Positions 8,910-18,677 are shown, numbered from the stretch's first letter. The stretch is 64,000 nucleotides of DNA from Streptomyces sp. V3I8 (GCF_030817535.1 NZ_JAUSZL010000002.1:4836001-4900000), one strand, 5' to 3'. Notes: generated by a model not told the origin, from the sequence alone. Program-made: numbers and translations.

Positions 8910-10763
8910 ATGCCACGAGGACGTCACCGCCATTCCCCACCTCTGCACCGGCTGTTGCCCCCCTCGGCGATCGCGGGCGTCGCCGCCGTCTGCGCCGTGG
9001 GGCCATGGCTGTTCTCCGAACCATGGGTGCTTCGCGGGCTGGCCGCGGGTGCCGCGCTGACGGCCGTCGTCGGCGCGGTCGTCATGCGCCGCTGGGACGA
9101 GTCGGCGGGCAGGCGCGTCGCCGACCTCGCACGCGGGCGCGCGAGCGACGAGTGGCGTCACGAGGAACGGGTCGCCGAGCTCGAGAGCGACCTGGAGGAG
9201 TCACGGGAGCTCCGCACCAAACTGGAACAACGGCTCCGGGCCAAGCGGACCGAACTGGCCGGGCTGCGCAACGAACACGCCGCGCTGCTGCGGCGGTACG
9301 CCACGGCGGAGACCGAGCGGGCCACCGCGCTGGAGGGCCGCCGGCTCCTCGAGATAGAGACGGCCGCCCCGGTCGCGGAACTGACCGCGGCGGAAGCGGA
9401 AGCGGCGGCGGCCGGGACGGCGGGTCCCGAGGGGGCCGCCGGCACGGCGGTGCCCGAGGCGACGACGGCGACGGTCCAGGCCGCCCTCGCGGCGTCCTCG
9501 GCGGCCTCGGTCCTCTACGTGAAGGCCAACTCGGCGCTGGACCGGCTCGCGGGAGCGGCCGTCACCGGCCCGGTCACGGAGGCGATCGCGGACGCCGACG
9601 CCGACGCGGTTCCGGCGGACGGCCCGGCCGAGGCCGGGCCCAGGAGCGATACGGACCCCGAGACCGGCTCCGAGCCTGACTCCGAGTCCGATGACGACGC
9701 CACCGTCGGCACCACTGCCGACGCCGGCGCTGACGCCCAGGCCGACGCCGTCGAAGCGGAGGGCGCGACCGAGGCTCCCGCGGTGGCGGCCGCCGGCACC
9801 GGAACCGCTCCGGTGAAGCCGGCCGGCTCGGCGCCCACCGCCGACTCCGCCCCCGCCGCGCCCGGTCCGACGCGGACCGGTGCTGCGACGAGCGTTCCGG
9901 CGCAGGCCGGTGCCGCGCCGGCGGACAACCCGACTCCGGACGATCCCGCGCCGACCACGCCTCCCCAGGGGAGCCCGGTCGAGCGGACTTCCGCGAAGGG
10001 CGCCACCCGGAAGGGTGCCCCCATGCCGGGCGGCCCCGGCAAGGGGGCGCCGCGGCCCGGCGGTTCGCCGAAGGGCGCGACCGCGACCGGTGGCACGATG
10101 ACGGCCGCTCCGGCCGAGGACGGGACCCGGCAGGAGGGTGAGACGCCGGGGAAGCCCGAGGCGGTCGGCGGACACGACCGCACGGCCGCCGCGACCGCAC
10201 CGGCACGCACGCAGTCCGCCGGGACCGCACCCACCCGGGCGCGGCCCGCCGGTGCCGGCGTGACGTCCCTGCAGTCCACCGCGACGCGTACGGCGCCCGA
10301 GCCGGATCCCGCGCACGCGCCGGCGCCCGGCTCGGCCCTCGCGCGGCCGACCCCGTCGGAGGTGGCGCGCGTACAGCGGCGGCCCGCCGCCGAAGAGAGC
10401 CACTCCCCGACCGGCGCGGCGGCGCTGACGCCCGCCGCGCGGCCCCCGCGCCCCGCCGGGCACTTCACCGTGCCCACGGCCGTGGCGGTCGCGCCGGCCG
10501 CACCCGTGCGGCGTCCCGCGGGCGAGGGCGGCTTCGACTTCTTCGGTACCGAGAAGGGCGCCGAGGCGCTGGAAGCCGTGCAGAACGAGGACCTCGCCGA
10601 CGTGGTGGGCCCGGAGGCGCTCGCGCTCCACAAGGCCGAGGCGGAGTCCGGGTTCAGGCCCGCGGGCGAGGAGTCCCGTGGGGTCGGTCAGGTCATCGAC
10701 CTGACCGCGCACGACGAGACGGAACAGATCGACCTGACGGGTCTGCGCAGCGTGGTCTCCTAG
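8910..10763 (+). CDS. Coiled-coil membrane protein with long low-complexity tail
   Basis: 617 residues, function unknown. Two hydrophobic helices (about 15–35 and 42–60), then a charged coiled coil (about 65–155: [23 protein letters not shown]) and a long Ala/Pro/Thr/Gly-rich disordered stretch, closing with a short conserved-looking end containing the repeat IDLT twice ([15 protein letters not shown]). The layout resembles streptomycete envelope or division-associated scaffold proteins, but nothing identifies a partner. ATG at 8910 is chosen because TAAGTT ends seven bases upstream (leaderless). The 293-bp gap before it (8617–8909) holds only this promoter. Confidence 0.75.
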   Translation: MPRGRHRHSPPLHRLLPPSAIAGVAAVCAVGPWLFSEPWVLRGLAAGAALTAVVGAVVMRRWDESAGRRVADLARGRASDEWRHEERVAELESDLEESRELRTKLEQRLRAKRTELAGLRNEHAALLRRYATAETERATALEGRRLLEIETAAPVAELTAAEAEAAAAGTAGPEGAAGTAVPEATTATVQAALAASSAASVLYVKANSALDRLAGAAVTGPVTEAIADADADAVPADGPAEAGPRSDTDPETGSEPDSESDDDATVGTTADAGADAQADAVEAEGATEAPAVAAAGTGTAPVKPAGSAPTADSAPAAPGPTRTGAATSVPAQAGAAPADNPTPDDPAPTTPPQGSPVERTSAKGATRKGAPMPGGPGKGAPRPGGSPKGATATGGTMTAAPAEDGTRQEGETPGKPEAVGGHDRTAAATAPARTQSAGTAPTRARPAGAGVTSLQSTATRTAPEPDPAHAPAPGSALARPTPSEVARVQRRPAAEESHSPTGAAALTPAARPPRPAGHFTVPTAVAVAPAAPVRRPAGEGGFDFFGTEKGAEALEAVQNEDLADVVGPEALALHKAEAESGFRPAGEESRGVGQVIDLTAHDETEQIDLTGLRSVVS

Positions 10764-10830
10764 CCCGCGGCCGGAGAACCGAAGAGCCGGAGAGTCGAAG
10801 AGCCGGAGAGTCGAAGGACGGGCCGGGGAC

Positions 10831-10859
10831 GAGGGCGGTGGCGGTCGGCCACCGCCCTC
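10831..10859. terminator. Bidirectional terminator hairpin
   Basis: Perfect 12-bp stem (GAGGGCGGTGGC and its complement) with a 5-nt loop between two convergent genes; its right edge overlaps the stop codon of the bPH2 gene. Imperfect repeats of GAGTCGAAGAGCCGGA lie just before it (about 10782–10816). Confidence 0.8.
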
Positions 10860-12168
10860 ACGCCATCCAGCGGTCCGGCAGGGCCTCCTGCCGGCCGGTG
10901 AGCGACCGGTCGGCCTGCGCGTACAGCAGCTCGGCGGCCTCCGAGGCGTCCCGCAGACGGGCTGTCACGGTCTTGTTGGCCCCGGTGTCCACGTGGACGT
11001 CGGCGAGCCCCTGGTGGTGCTGCCAGGGCCCTTGCTCCAGGCGCACGCTCTGCACCTTGGCGTGCGGCACGAGCGCGATGCTGCGCCGCAGCAGTCCGTA
11101 CCGGGCCACGAAGACGGTGTCGGTCACGGCGAGCCCGTAACCCCGCCACCAGAACGGCACGCACCGGCCGGCCCGGCGCGGCGGCCGGGCGAGTCCGGCC
11201 GGCACGGTCACCCCGGGCAGCACGCGCGCGACGACCGACTTGGCGACCTCGCGCGGAGCCACCGGTACGAGCACGGAGTTGGCCGAGCCCGCCACGTCCA
11301 GCTCGACGCGGACCCAGCCGCGCCGCCGCCACAGGAGCGGCTCGACGATGCGTACGGTCTGCACGCGTCCGGGCGGCACCGTCTCGTGCGTGCGGTCGAG
11401 CAGTCCGTGGTCGATGCGGAGCCCGTCCGGGGACTCGCCCACGGTCCAGTCGTACTCGCCCATGAACCGGCCCACGCTGCTCGCGCCCGCCGCGCCGAGC
11501 AGGGGCAGCGCCGTCGCCAGCACCGTCCACACGCTGTGGGTGGCGAACCACAGCAGCGGCGGTACGACGAGGGCCGCGGCCAGCGTTCCCCAGGTGGCCC
11601 CGGTCAGGACGAGCGAGACGGCGAGGACGCCGGCCGGTACGTGCAGCAGCTGCCGGGCCGGCGCCTCGCCCACCTCGTGCGCGGTCTCGGGCGCGAAACC
11701 GGCCGCGCGGGCGAGCAGTTCGGCCCGCAGCTTCCGGGCCTCCTCCTGGCCCAGGTAGGCCAGTTCGTCCTTCTTGTCGGCGCCCACGACGTCGAGTTTC
11801 AGCTTGGCGACCCCGGCCACGCGGGCCAGCAGCGGCTGGGTGAGGTCGACGGCCTGGATCCGTTCGAGCCGGATGTGCGCGGTGCGCCGGAACAGCAGGC
11901 CCGTACGGATGCGCAGTTCGGTGTCGGTCACCGCGAAGTGCGTGAACCACCAGCTCAGGAAGCCGTAGAGGGCGGCGCCCAGGACGGCGGCGGCGAGGAC
12001 GGCCAGCAGTGTGGTCGTCGCGAGCCGGGTCAGCTGCCGCTGGGCCTGGTCGGGGTCGTGCACGGCCCATCCGGCGATCACGGCGACCGGCGCCCACGCG
12101 CGCCTCAGCGGTGTCACGGGGTGCAGCCGCCGCTCGCGCAGCACGGGGGCGTCCGGCGGGGTCGTCAC
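10858..12168 (-). CDS. Bacterial PH (bPH2/YdbT-like) membrane protein, large
   Basis: 436 residues. Repeated bPH2/YdbT-type domains ([71 protein letters not shown]) alternate with hydrophobic helices. Role unknown; Bacillus YdbS/YdbT-type proteins affect membrane-stress or antimicrobial sensitivity. The GTG start overlaps the upstream small PH gene's stop (GTGA). The open frame extends upstream through that gene and nuoD2, but this is a shadow. The pair is a translationally coupled two-gene operon, as YdbS/YdbT pairs usually are. Confidence 0.88.
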   Translation of the reverse strand: MTTPPDAPVLRERRLHPVTPLRRAWAPVAVIAGWAVHDPDQAQRQLTRLATTTLLAVLAAAVLGAALYGFLSWWFTHFAVTDTELRIRTGLLFRRTAHIRLERIQAVDLTQPLLARVAGVAKLKLDVVGADKKDELAYLGQEEARKLRAELLARAAGFAPETAHEVGEAPARQLLHVPAGVLAVSLVLTGATWGTLAAALVVPPLLWFATHSVWTVLATALPLLGAAGASSVGRFMGEYDWTVGESPDGLRIDHGLLDRTHETVPPGRVQTVRIVEPLLWRRRGWVRVELDVAGSANSVLVPVAPREVAKSVVARVLPGVTVPAGLARPPRRAGRCVPFWWRGYGLAVTDTVFVARYGLLRRSIALVPHAKVQSVRLEQGPWQHHQGLADVHVDTGANKTVTARLRDASEAAELLYAQADRSLTGRQEALPDRWMA

Positions 12169-12692
12169 AGCCCCGCCGACCGGGCTTCGCCCAGCTCGGT
12201 GAGCCGGTCGCGCAAACGTTCCGCCTCGGCCGGGTCGAGCCCCGGGATGCGGGCGTCCGTCGCCGCGGCGGCGGTGTGCAGCTGCACGCTCGCCAGCCCG
12301 AAGTGCCGCTCCACGGGGCCGGAGGTGACCTCCACCAGCTGCATCCGTCCGTACGGCACGACGGTCTCCTCGCGCCACAGCACGCCCCGGCTGATCAGCA
12401 GGTCGTCCGACCGCTCGGCGTACCGCCACGAACGCCAGTTGCGGCCCAGCATCGGCCAGCCCCACAGCAGCACCGCGAGCGGCAGCAGGGCCAGGGCCGC
12501 CCACGCGGGACCGGCGAGCAGGCCGGGCAGCAGGGCAGTCGCGACGGTCAGCAGCCCCAGCCACACCACCAGCAGCAGCCGCCGCATCCGCAGCAGTCCC
12601 GGTGGCAGCCCTGTCCAGGTCGGCCCGTCCGTCGTCGGCCGGGCCGGCGGACCCGCCGGCCGACCCGTATGTCCCGAGGTCCCCGTCTCCAT
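12165..12692 (-). CDS. Bacterial PH (YdbS-like) membrane protein, small
   Basis: 175 residues: a Gly/Pro/Thr-rich N-terminus, two hydrophobic helices (about 36–52 and 58–75), then one bPH2 domain ([27 protein letters not shown]) ending in a short helical tail. Upstream partner of the larger PH protein. ATG at 12692 (METGTSG) is chosen: TACGCT lies six bases upstream, giving a leaderless start only 31 bp from the divergent nuoD2. Confidence 0.86.
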   Translation of the reverse strand: METGTSGHTGRPAGPPARPTTDGPTWTGLPPGLLRMRRLLLVVWLGLLTVATALLPGLLAGPAWAALALLPLAVLLWGWPMLGRNWRSWRYAERSDDLLISRGVLWREETVVPYGRMQLVEVTSGPVERHFGLASVQLHTAAAATDARIPGLDPAEAERLRDRLTELGEARSAGL

Positions 12693-12723
12693 GCCGCAAG
12701 CGTACGTACGACACACTGTCCGC
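12693..12723. promoter_or_regulatory. 31-bp divergent promoter region
   Basis: Two start codons face away from each other across 31 bp centred on the palindrome CGTACGTACG (12701–12710). Minus strand: TACGCT (12699–12704) then six bases to the ATG. Plus strand: CACACT (12712–12717) then six bases to the nuoD2 ATG. Neither gene has a Shine–Dalgarno sequence, so both mRNAs are probably leaderless and the -35 regions lie inside the opposite coding sequences. Confidence 0.5.
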
Positions 12724-13875
12724 ATGACTCCTACGACGGAGACCACGGTCGGTATCGGCGGCGCCGCGGAGAGCACCGACATGGTGCTCAACATCGGGCC
12801 CCAGCATCCGTCCACCCATGGTGTGCTGCGGCTCAAACTCGTCCTCGACGGAGAACGGATCCAGCGTGCGGAGCCGGTGATCGGCTACATGCACCGCGGC
12901 GCGGAGAAACTCTTCGAGGCACGCGACTACCGGCAGATCATCATGCTGGCCAACCGCCACGACTGGCTGTCCGCGTTCTCGAACGAGCTGGGCGTGGTCC
13001 TCGGCGTCGAGCGGATGCTCGGCATGGAGGTGCCCCCGCGCGCGGTGTGGACCCGCACGCTCCTCGCGGAGCTGAACCGCGTCCTGAACCACCTGATGTT
13101 CCTCGGGTCGTACCCCCTGGAACTCGGCGGGATCACCCCGATCTTCTACGCGTTCACCGAGCGCGAGGAGCTGCAGCACGTCATGGAGGAGATCTCCGGC
13201 GGCCGCATGCACTACATGTTCAACCGGGTGGGCGGCCTCAAGGAGGACCTGCCGGCCGGCTGGACCACGCGCGTGCGTGCGGTGGTCTCCGGGGTGCGCT
13301 CCCGGATGGACCGGTTCGACGACCTGGTGCTCGGCAACGAGATCTTCCGCGGGCGGACGCGCGGCATCGGGGTGCTCTCCCCGGAGGCGGTGCACGGCTA
13401 CGGGGTGAGCGGGCCGATCGCGCGCGCCTCCGGTGTCGACTTCGACCTGCGCCGGGACGAGCCCTACCTCGCGTACGGGGAGCTGCAGGACACCCTGAAG
13501 GTCGTCACCCGCCAGGAGGGCGACTGCCTGGCCCGCTTCGAGTGCCTCCTGGAGCAGACCCACAACGCGCTCGACCTCGCGGACGCCTGCCTGGACCGGC
13601 TCGCGGAACTGCCCCCCGGCCCCGTCAACCAGCGGCTCCCGAAGGTCCTGAAGGCCCCCGAGGGCCACACGTACGCCTGGACCGAGAATCCGCTCGGCAT
13701 CAACGGCTACTACCTCGTCAGCAAGGGCGAGAAGACCCCGTACCGGCTGAAGCTGCGGTCGGCCTCGTACAACAACATCCAGGCGCTCGCCGAGCTGCTG
13801 CCCGGCACGCTGGTCGCGGACATGGTGGCGATCCTGGGGTCGCTGTTCTTCGTCGTCGGGGACATCGACAAGTAG
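12724..13875 (+). CDS. nuoD2: NuoD-like subunit (49-kDa family), stand-alone paralogue
   Basis: 383 residues, homologous along its length to the NuoD/Nqo4/NDUFS2 quinone-site subunit of complex I. Family motifs: [15 protein letters not shown] (23–37), MHRGAEKL (56–63), [35 protein letters not shown] at the C-terminus. His32 matches a quinone-ligating His and Arg58 matches the arginine that NDUFAF7 dimethylates in bovine NDUFS2 (Arg85), but the quinone-ligating Tyr of the LDY motif is Trp here (HDW, Trp81). No CxxC hydrogenase ligands are present. No other nuo gene is nearby, so this is a dispersed second copy. The convergent neighbour is a MidA/NDUFAF7 homologue. Confidence 0.9.
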   Translation: MTPTTETTVGIGGAAESTDMVLNIGPQHPSTHGVLRLKLVLDGERIQRAEPVIGYMHRGAEKLFEARDYRQIIMLANRHDWLSAFSNELGVVLGVERMLGMEVPPRAVWTRTLLAELNRVLNHLMFLGSYPLELGGITPIFYAFTEREELQHVMEEISGGRMHYMFNRVGGLKEDLPAGWTTRVRAVVSGVRSRMDRFDDLVLGNEIFRGRTRGIGVLSPEAVHGYGVSGPIARASGVDFDLRRDEPYLAYGELQDTLKVVTRQEGDCLARFECLLEQTHNALDLADACLDRLAELPPGPVNQRLPKVLKAPEGHTYAWTENPLGINGYYLVSKGEKTPYRLKLRSASYNNIQALAELLPGTLVADMVAILGSLFFVVGDIDK

Positions 13876-13951
13876 GCCGGGCGCGCGGGGCGTCGACGAG
13901 CGGGGAGGCGGAGGGCGGGCGAGCGGCCCGGCCCGTCACCCGCTCACCCGC

Positions 13952-15028
13952 TCACCCACGGAGCCGGTCGCCGTCGGGCAGCGGGTCCGGGATCCCCACC
14001 GGCTGCAGCAGCCAGCCGAAGTCGCCCAGTCCGCCCGGGGCGGTCAGCTCGGCGGCCTCGCCCGCGCCCGCGAGGGCCCGTACGTAGGCCGCGGGGTCCG
14101 TGGAGGCCAGGGACAGGGGCGGGCGGTCCCCGCGCACGCCCAGCGCCCGCAGGGCCGCCCGCTGGCCCAGCAGCCGGCCGCCGGGCAGGACGCACGCGTC
14201 CAGCGCCACGTGGGCGGTGATGTCGCAGGAGCCGTCGGGCACGGGCGCCGTCTCCCGGCCCGCCCTGAAGCCCGTCAGCGTCCCGAAGGGCGGCCGGGCG
14301 CCCGCACGGTGCCCGTAGTCGACAGCGACGGCGAGTCCGCGGCCGAGACCCGCCACGGCGGCCGCCCAGGCGGCGTCCCTGGGACGACCGACCTCGGCAC
14401 GGAGGCCTTCGGTACCGAGGCCTTCGGTACCAAGGCCTTCGATACCGAGGTCCTCGGCAGGGGGGACGGGGGAGCCGTGCGCCATGAGCGGCCACCATCT
14501 CGCCAGCCACCGCGCGTCCGCCCCCGTCACCGGCTCCCCGAGGGACTCCGTCCCGTCCGCGCTCACCAGGACGACGCGGGGCACGCCGCGCGCGTCCACC
14601 TCGACCACGTCCACCGGCACGTTGTCGAGCCACTCGTTGGCGAACAGGAGCCCCTCGACGCCCGGCGGAGGCTGCGGGAGCCATGCGATCCGGGGGTCGA
14701 CGCCGGCGGGGCGGGCGGCGCGTTCGACCGCGTACCCGCGCGCGCGGGAGGCCACTTCGGCGGGCAGCGCCCCCAGGACGGCGGTCACCAGCTCGCCGCG
14801 TCCCGCGCCCAGGTCGACGAAGGCGAGTTCGGCGGGGTGGCCGAGCGCCTCGTCGACGAGCCCGAGCAGCCGGGCCACGGCCCCCGCGAACAGCGGTGAC
14901 GCGTGCACCGAGGTGCGGAAATGGCCCGCGGGCCCCTCCGGCCGCCGGTAGAAACCGGAAGGCCCGTACAGCGCCTCCTCGGTCGCCCGGCGCCATCCGC
15001 GCACCCCGTCCGCCGTCCCACACCGCAC
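13952..15028 (-). CDS. MidA/NDUFAF7-type SAM-dependent methyltransferase
   Basis: 358 residues, DUF185/MidA family. SAM motif I is [10 protein letters not shown] (71–80); the family signature [13 protein letters not shown] (about 131–143) matches the NExLDxxPV loop; [13 protein letters not shown] corresponds to the conserved N-terminal substrate segment, and VAVDYGH occurs later. Eukaryotic NDUFAF7 dimethylates an arginine of NDUFS2, the NuoD homologue. GTG at 15028 is chosen because GGAGG lies eight bases upstream; a longer frame starts at 15115. It converges on nuoD2 76 bp away. A 5-residue repeat (GLGTE-type) interrupts the C-terminal half. Confidence 0.87.
   Translation of the reverse strand: MRCGTADGVRGWRRATEEALYGPSGFYRRPEGPAGHFRTSVHASPLFAGAVARLLGLVDEALGHPAELAFVDLGAGRGELVTAVLGALPAEVASRARGYAVERAARPAGVDPRIAWLPQPPPGVEGLLFANEWLDNVPVDVVEVDARGVPRVVLVSADGTESLGEPVTGADARWLARWWPLMAHGSPVPPAEDLGIEGLGTEGLGTEGLRAEVGRPRDAAWAAAVAGLGRGLAVAVDYGHRAGARPPFGTLTGFRAGRETAPVPDGSCDITAHVALDACVLPGGRLLGQRAALRALGVRGDRPPLSLASTDPAAYVRALAGAGEAAELTAPGGLGDFGWLLQPVGIPDPLPDGDRLRG
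14402..14459 (-). repeat. 15-bp in-frame minisatellite in the MidA gene
   Basis: Two identical copies plus two diverged copies of a 15-bp unit (GAGGCCTTCGGTACC on the plus strand), encoding [18 protein letters not shown] pentads. It lies in a loop region between conserved methyltransferase segments, so length changes would keep frame. Confidence 0.8.
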
Positions 15029-15164
15029 TGCGCCCGCCTCCGCCCGCCGTCGCCGTCGTCGCGCCAGGTTAAAGGCCGGATGCAGGGCGGCCTCCACCTT
15101 GGGGAGTACAAGCACCGGTCACGGATCGATCCTCCGGTTGACCCCTGCACACAACACGCTTCCC

Positions 15165-15170
15165 TACGCT
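15165..15170 (+). promoter_or_regulatory. -10 box of leaderless histidine kinase promoter
   Basis: TACGCT, seven bases before the GTG at 15178. TTGACC lies at 15138–15143, but a 21-bp spacer makes it a poor -35. Confidence 0.5.
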
Positions 15171-15177
15171 GGGTCAC

Positions 15178-16383
15178 GTGCAGCGTCTCTATGACTTTCT
15201 CCGCAGGCACCCGACATGGGTCGACGGCTTCTGGGCCGTCGTCCTGCTCGGGATCTCGGTCATGAGCGGAACGTCCGGGCCGGAGAACTCCGCCGGTACC
15301 GATCATCTGGCCGTGACCCTCCCGATCACCTTCCTGCTGTGCCTGGTGATCGCGCTGCGCCGGCGTATGCCCGAGGCGATGCTGGTCCTGGGCGTCTCCA
15401 TGGGCGCGGCGCAGCTGGTGCTGGACATGTCGCTGGCGCCCGCCGACTTCGCGCTGCTGGTGATCACCTTCACGGTCGCCTCGAACGGCACCCGCTGGGC
15501 GTCCCGGCTCGCCCTGACGGCGGGCCTGTGCGCGGCTCCGCTGGCGCAGCTGCGCTGGCCGGAGGAGCAGCAGAGCGTCGGCGGCCAGATCGCGATAGTG
15601 GTCTTCCAGACGGTCCCGTTCGCCCTCGCCTGGGTCCTCGGCGACTCGCTGCGGACCCGCCGCGCCTACTTCGCGCAGCTGGAGGAGCGGGCCGCCCGGC
15701 TGGAGAAGGAGCGCGAGGCGCAGGCCAAGGTGGCCGTCGCCGCCGAGCGCGCCCGGATCGCCCGCGAGCTGCACGACGTGGTCGCGCACAACGTCTCGGT
15801 GATGGTGGTGCAGGCCGACGGCGCCGCGTACGTCCTCGACACCGCCCCCGACCAGGCCAAGAAGGCCCTGGAGATCATCTCCGGGACGGGCCGGCAGGCC
15901 CTCGCCGAGATGCGCCGCCTCCTCGGCGTCCTGCGCACCGGCGAGCACCAGGAGTCCGGCGAGTACGTGCCGCAGCCCGACGTGGAGCAGCTCGGCGACC
16001 TGATCGAGCAGTGCCGGGGCTCCGGCCTGCCCGTCGACTACAAGATCGAGGGCACCCCGCGCCCGCTGCCCAGCGGCGTCGAGCTGACCGCGTACCGCAT
16101 CGTGCAGGAGGCCCTCACCAACACCCGCAAGCACGGGGGGCCGAACACGGGGGCGAGTGTGCGCCTGGTCTACTTCGACGACGGGCTCGGTCTGCTCGTC
16201 GAGGACGACGGCAAGGGCGCTCCGCACGAGCTGTACGAGGAGGGCGGGGTCGACGGGCAGGGCCACGGCCTGATCGGTATGCGCGAACGCATCGGTATGG
16301 TCGGCGGCACCCTGGACGCCGGGCCGCGTCCCGGGGGCGGTTTCCGCATCAGCGCCCTGCTGCCGCTGAAACCCGCCCACTGA
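15178..16383 (+). CDS. NarL-type sensor histidine kinase
   Basis: 401 residues. About four to five hydrophobic segments (residues 15–150) with very short loops, suggesting intramembrane sensing. Then HisKA_3 with phospho-acceptor His199 in ARIARELHDVVAHNVSVM, followed by a HATPase domain (LTAYRIVQEALTNTRKH; GHGLIGMRER). Orthodox partner of the response regulator 42 bp downstream. The GTG at 15178 directly follows a -10 box, so the transcript is probably leaderless. The signal is unknown. Confidence 0.93.
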   Translation: MQRLYDFLRRHPTWVDGFWAVVLLGISVMSGTSGPENSAGTDHLAVTLPITFLLCLVIALRRRMPEAMLVLGVSMGAAQLVLDMSLAPADFALLVITFTVASNGTRWASRLALTAGLCAAPLAQLRWPEEQQSVGGQIAIVVFQTVPFALAWVLGDSLRTRRAYFAQLEERAARLEKEREAQAKVAVAAERARIARELHDVVAHNVSVMVVQADGAAYVLDTAPDQAKKALEIISGTGRQALAEMRRLLGVLRTGEHQESGEYVPQPDVEQLGDLIEQCRGSGLPVDYKIEGTPRPLPSGVELTAYRIVQEALTNTRKHGGPNTGASVRLVYFDDGLGLLVEDDGKGAPHELYEEGGVDGQGHGLIGMRERIGMVGGTLDAGPRPGGGFRISALLPLKPAH

Positions 16384-16425
16384 CACGTGCACGTATTCGA
16401 ATCCGTTCCGACCTGAGGACCTCCC

Positions 16426-17097
16426 ATGCCGATCCGCGTGATGCTCGTCGACGACCAGGTGCTGCTGCGCACCGGGTTCCGGATGGTGCTGGACGCCCAG
16501 CCGGACATGGAGGTCGTGGCCGAGGCGGGCGACGGCGTGGAGGCCCTGCAGGTGCTGCGCGGGAGCGACGTCGACGTGGTCCTGATGGACGTCCGCATGC
16601 CGAAGCTGGACGGCGTCGAGGCGACCCGCCGCATCTGCTCGGACCCGAACCCGCCGAAGGTGCTGATCCTGACCACCTTCGACCTCGACGAGTACGCCTT
16701 CTCCGGGCTCAAGGCGGGCGCCTCCGGCTTCATGCTCAAGGACGTGCCGCCCGGTGAGCTCCTCGCCGCGATCCGCTCCGTGCACAGCGGCGACGCGGTG
16801 GTGGCGCCCTCGACGACCAGGCGTCTGCTCGACCGCTTCGCGCCGATGCTGCCCAACGCCGGCAAGGAGCCCCAGCACAAGGAGCTGGAGCGGCTCACCG
16901 GGCGGGAGCGGGAGGTCATGATGCTGGTCGCGCAGGGGCTGTCCAACGGTGAGATCGCGGCCCGGCTCGTCCTCTCCGAGGCGACGGTCAAGACCCATGT
17001 GGGCCGCATCCTCACCAAGCTGGGCCTGCGTGACCGCGTCCAGGTGGTCGTCCTGGCGTACGAGACGGGTCTGGTGCGGGCCGGCGGGCAGGGCTGA
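16426..17097 (+). CDS. NarL/LuxR-family response regulator
   Basis: 223 residues. Receiver domain with phospho-acceptor Asp55 (VVLMDVRMP), the Thr of ILTTF and the Lys of FMLKD; C-terminal LuxR-type helix-turn-helix (LTGREREVMMLVAQGLSNGEIAARL, TVKTHVGRILTKLGLRDRVQ). GAGG lies eight bases before the ATG. It forms an operon with the upstream kinase. The regulator downstream is convergent and unrelated. Confidence 0.95.
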   Translation: MPIRVMLVDDQVLLRTGFRMVLDAQPDMEVVAEAGDGVEALQVLRGSDVDVVLMDVRMPKLDGVEATRRICSDPNPPKVLILTTFDLDEYAFSGLKAGASGFMLKDVPPGELLAAIRSVHSGDAVVAPSTTRRLLDRFAPMLPNAGKEPQHKELERLTGREREVMMLVAQGLSNGEIAARLVLSEATVKTHVGRILTKLGLRDRVQVVVLAYETGLVRAGGQG

Positions 17098-17176
17098 TCG
17101 GGCGGCTCGGCGCGCGGCTCGGCGCGCGGGGACGGAGGGCCGGTGCCGGTTGTCGGCTGCCGGCCGAGTGTGGCCG

Positions 17177-17280
17177 GTCGCGCAGTTCCCCGGGCCCCTG
17201 AGGGGCCATGGGTGCAGGCGACCCATGTGACATGCCCCGGGCCCCGGCCGTCTGGGAGCGCGGGGAACTGCGCGACCGGG
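17177..17280. terminator. Inverted pair of dispersed elements between convergent genes
   Basis: The 247-bp gap 17098–17344 holds two copies of the dispersed element in opposite orientation (about 17177–17206 and 17256–17280), which can pair to form a long hairpin ending both the response regulator and the ArsR-like gene. A short direct repeat, CGGCTCGGCGCG, lies just after the regulator. Confidence 0.65.
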
Positions 17281-17344
17281 CCCCACCGGCCCGCAGCCGG
17301 CAGCGGGACCCGGGCAGTTCGGCGTCAAGCCGGCGCGGCAGCGG

Positions 17345-18448
17345 TCAGCGCAGGATGCCCTCCAGGAAGTCGCTGCCCAGCCGGGCCACCATCGTGACGT
17401 CCAGCTGGTGCAGGACGTACCGGCCGCGGCGGCGGGTGGTGAGCAGGCCCGCCTTCTTGAGCACCCCCAGGTGCCGGGATATCTCCGGCGGCGTCATCCC
17501 GTGCGTCTGCGCCAGCTCGCTCGTGGTGAACGCGCTGCGCGCCAGGCTCCGGCACAGCCGCATCCGCACCGGATGGGACAGCGCCGTCATCCGCAGGGTC
17601 AGCTGTTCGACGGAGGTCGGGACCGTCAGCTCCGGGGAGCCGACCGGGTAGTGGATCACCGGCTGCCAGCCGTACCGGTGCAGCACCATGAGGTGCGGCC
17701 AGCCGAGGCTGGTCGGCACCAGCAGCAGCCCGCCGGCCCGGATCGAGGTGTGGCCGTGGCCCAGCTTGTCGATGACGATCCGGCCGCTCGCCTCGTCGAG
17801 CGTCACCGCGGGCGACACCGACGCCAGCGCCTCGGTCAGGCCCCGGCGGCCGAGCAGGTCCGTCTTGCGGCGGGCGTCCGCCTCGAGCTGCCGACGCAGC
17901 CGGGACCAGGTCCCGGCGAAGAACGCCTCGTCGCAGTCCTCCAGGAACTGCCGCAGCCAGGCCCGGATCCGCGGCGGCTCGGCCAGCAGCCGCTCGGTGA
18001 ACTCCGCCGCCCGCGGCCCGCGCGCGGCGGCGAGCTCCAGGGCGCGGCGGCGCGACGCGGGGTCGGTGAGGGCGCAGGCGCCCGGCGCGCTGTACGGGAG
18101 CGCGCAGGTGAACTCCAGGGCCGCGTCCACGAACTGCTCGTCCGACAGTTTGTCGAGCAGGTCCAGCTCCTCGGCGAGCGTGGCGCCCGGGAGCGCGCCG
18201 CCGCCCGCGGCCGCGTACGGCAGGAACAGATCCGAGAACGTCGTCCGCCACAGGAAGTCGGCCTCGCACATCCGGTCGGCGAGGTGCGGATCGAGCCGGG
18301 CGGTCACACCGGTCGCCCAGCCCTGGAGGCCGGGATGGTGACCCGGCTCGGCCAGCGCGTGCAGTGCCATGCACAACTCGGCCAGGGGCGAGGGCACGAC
18401 GGCCACCCGCTCCCTGCGCAGCCCGGAGATGTCGATGGTCACGCTCAT
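17345..18448 (-). CDS. ArsR-like winged-helix regulator with large N-terminal domain
   Basis: About 367 residues. The C-terminal third is an ArsR-type winged helix (LTLRMTALSHPVRMRLCRSLARSAFTTSELAQ, then MTPPEISRHLGVLKKAGLLTTRRRGRYVLHQLD). The N-terminal ~250 residues are a helical domain of the kind called DUF5937 in streptomycete regulators, with no known ligand. No metal-binding Cys motif is seen, so metal sensing is unlikely. ATG at 18448 follows GAGG too closely; a GTG at 18442 has better spacing and may be the true start. A perfect palindrome in its divergent promoter region is a likely autoregulatory operator. Confidence 0.85.
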   Translation of the reverse strand: MSVTIDISGLRRERVAVVPSPLAELCMALHALAEPGHHPGLQGWATGVTARLDPHLADRMCEADFLWRTTFSDLFLPYAAAGGGALPGATLAEELDLLDKLSDEQFVDAALEFTCALPYSAPGACALTDPASRRRALELAAARGPRAAEFTERLLAEPPRIRAWLRQFLEDCDEAFFAGTWSRLRRQLEADARRKTDLLGRRGLTEALASVSPAVTLDEASGRIVIDKLGHGHTSIRAGGLLLVPTSLGWPHLMVLHRYGWQPVIHYPVGSPELTVPTSVEQLTLRMTALSHPVRMRLCRSLARSAFTTSELAQTHGMTPPEISRHLGVLKKAGLLTTRRRGRYVLHQLDVTMVARLGSDFLEGILR

Positions 18449-18486
18449 GACCTCATGGTGCACCCCGGCGCCGACAACCCGGCCCC

Positions 18487-18509
18487 CGATTGACGAGCGC
18501 CGTCAATCG
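18487..18509. promoter_or_regulatory. Palindromic operator candidate (CGATTGACG-N5-CGTCAATCG)
   Basis: Perfect 9-bp arms around a 5-bp centre, 39 bp before the ArsR-like start and in the intergenic region shared with the small Arg-rich gene. Each arm contains TTGACG, which can also act as a -35 in either direction. Confidence 0.6.
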
Positions 18510-18677
18510 ACGCGACGGCCGTGGCCGGCCGGGCGCAGGCTGGCGTCACCGGGGCACCGCGGGGCCCACGGAGAACATCCGGGACCGGAACCGGGATCAG
18601 GACCGCCGTCGGCGACGGTTCCGATCCCGGTCCCGGCCCCGGAGACGTCCGTACCCGTCCCGAGAAGGCGATCCGCC

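Noticed and set aside
12169..13668. N-terminal extension of the large PH protein through nuoD2
   Set aside because: Antisense to nuoD2 and overlapping the small PH gene; the GTGA-coupled start at 12168 explains the real gene.
12724..13875. NiFe-hydrogenase large subunit
   Set aside because: Related fold, but the N- and C-terminal CxxC metal ligands are missing and complex I motifs are present.
15138..15170. Classical -35/-10 promoter TTGACC/TACGCT before the histidine kinase
   Set aside because: The 21-bp spacer is too long for a standard promoter; only the -10 box is kept.
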